Part shown: piece by piece, positions 63,660 through 64,000 of the stretch | How positions within the stretch are numbered: position 1 is the first letter of the stretch | Layout: each line of letters opens with the position of its first letter | From: Paracoccus onubensis | GTDB taxonomy: Bacteria; Pseudomonadota; Alphaproteobacteria; Rhodobacterales; Rhodobacteraceae | DNA: 64,000 nucleotides | Direction of reading: 5' to 3' | Assembly: GCF_003591515.1 (NCBI RefSeq) | Contig: NZ_QZCG01000009.1 | Location: forward strand, 1 to 64,000 | Position numbers and translations under genes: made by a program | The notes under the pieces: model-generated | What the model saw: only the letters and a program-made list of their open reading frames with translations | Database searches by the model: none | Told to the model about the DNA's origin: nothing

Positions 63660-64000
63660 ATGCAACACAAGGATCCATTGCTGACCGTGCAGGGTGTCAC
63701 CTTGCAATACAAGACGCCCCATCATCTGATCACGGCGACCTATAGGGTCAGCTTCGACGTCATGCAGGGCGATCGTTTCATCTTGCTTGGCCCGTCAGGC
63801 TGCGGCAAGTCCACGCTGCAAAAGGCGGTGGGCGGCTATATCACCCCGACCGAAGGCGAAATGCGCCTGAAAGGGCGCAAGATCACCCAGCCCGGACCTG
63901 ACCGGATGATGGTCTTTCAGGAATTCGACCAACTTCTGCCATGGAAGACCGTCAAGCAGAACGTGACCTTCGCGCTGCAGGCATCGGGGCGGATGAACAA
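63660..64000 (+). CDS. ABC transporter ATP-binding protein (3' part missing)
   Basis: The first 113 residues are visible from ATG 63660, with GGGAGGAGAC upstream. LLTVQGVTLQYKT, Walker A LLGPSGCGKST and Q-loop VFQEFDQLLPWKTVKQNV are of the NitT/TauT class. A second transporter of this class starts here; its permease and binding protein would lie beyond the window. Confidence 0.92.
   Translation, partial: MQHKDPLLTVQGVTLQYKTPHHLITATYRVSFDVMQGDRFILLGPSGCGKSTLQKAVGGYITPTEGEMRLKGRKITQPGPDRMMVFQEFDQLLPWKTVKQNVTFALQASGRMN

Overview
This 64 kb window comes from a GC-rich alphaproteobacterium of the Rhodobacteraceae, most likely Paracoccus or a close relative. The grounds are the type of the host genes (xdhABC, gatCA, rnpB, tRNA-Glu, hpsNOP), dense ATGA-coupled operons, an alphaproteobacterial SOS box (GTTC-N7-GTTC) and EcfG-type promoters (GGAAC-N16-CGTT). 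No taxonomic search could be run.

Left chromosomal flank (1-11885): xanthine dehydrogenase genes xdhA-xdhB-xdhC (minus strand, xdhC cut by the window edge) with a divergent LysR regulator; a fumarylacetoacetate-hydrolase family enzyme; a glycerophosphodiester phosphodiesterase coupled to a RidA-like protein; RNase P RNA; a GFA-fold protein, an AmpD-type amidase and a small lipoprotein in an overlapping operon; gatA/gatC; and tRNA-Glu(UUC).

Prophage (11870-51881, about 40.0 kb): a complete-looking temperate siphovirus sits in the 3' end of tRNA-Glu, bounded by an 18-bp direct repeat. From left to right it has a minus-strand integrase / Xis-like / two-methyltransferase / DUF2303 early operon interrupted by two plus-strand morons (DUF4145-type and a two-TM SLATT-like protein); an immunity region with an XRE repressor, Cro- and CII-like regulators and repeated GTGTGA-N4-TCACAC operators; a helically phased CTGAAAT array plus a perfect DnaA box that looks like the replication origin; HNH, terminase, portal, a fused protease-capsid protein and tail genes with a -1 frameshift site (GGGAAAC); a tape measure; tip proteins and an SGNH-hydrolase tail fibre; a lysozyme with holin-like protein; and a right-end accessory region. 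Stress-type morons (ferritin-like DUF892, CsbD) have their own EcfG-type promoters. An AT-rich three-gene cassette of unknown function has its own promoter. An SOS-box operon carries three uncharacterised genes followed by an SRAP/YedK gene.

Right flank (51882-64000): an AT-rich islet with a sulfotransferase-like gene and an asparagine-synthetase-like gene, then a degraded IS3-family orfA. After it comes a locus that reads as dihydroxypropanesulfonate (DHPS) catabolism: a NitT/TauT-type ABC transporter operon, a LacI-family regulator with two matching operators, and divergent hpsN-hpsO-hpsP. A second NitT/TauT-type ABC transporter begins at the right edge.

The least explained parts are the three-gene cassette at 46972-48780, the SOS operon at 49159-51001, the standalone Cas2-like gene in the immunity region and the duplicated terminator units at 50997-51251.
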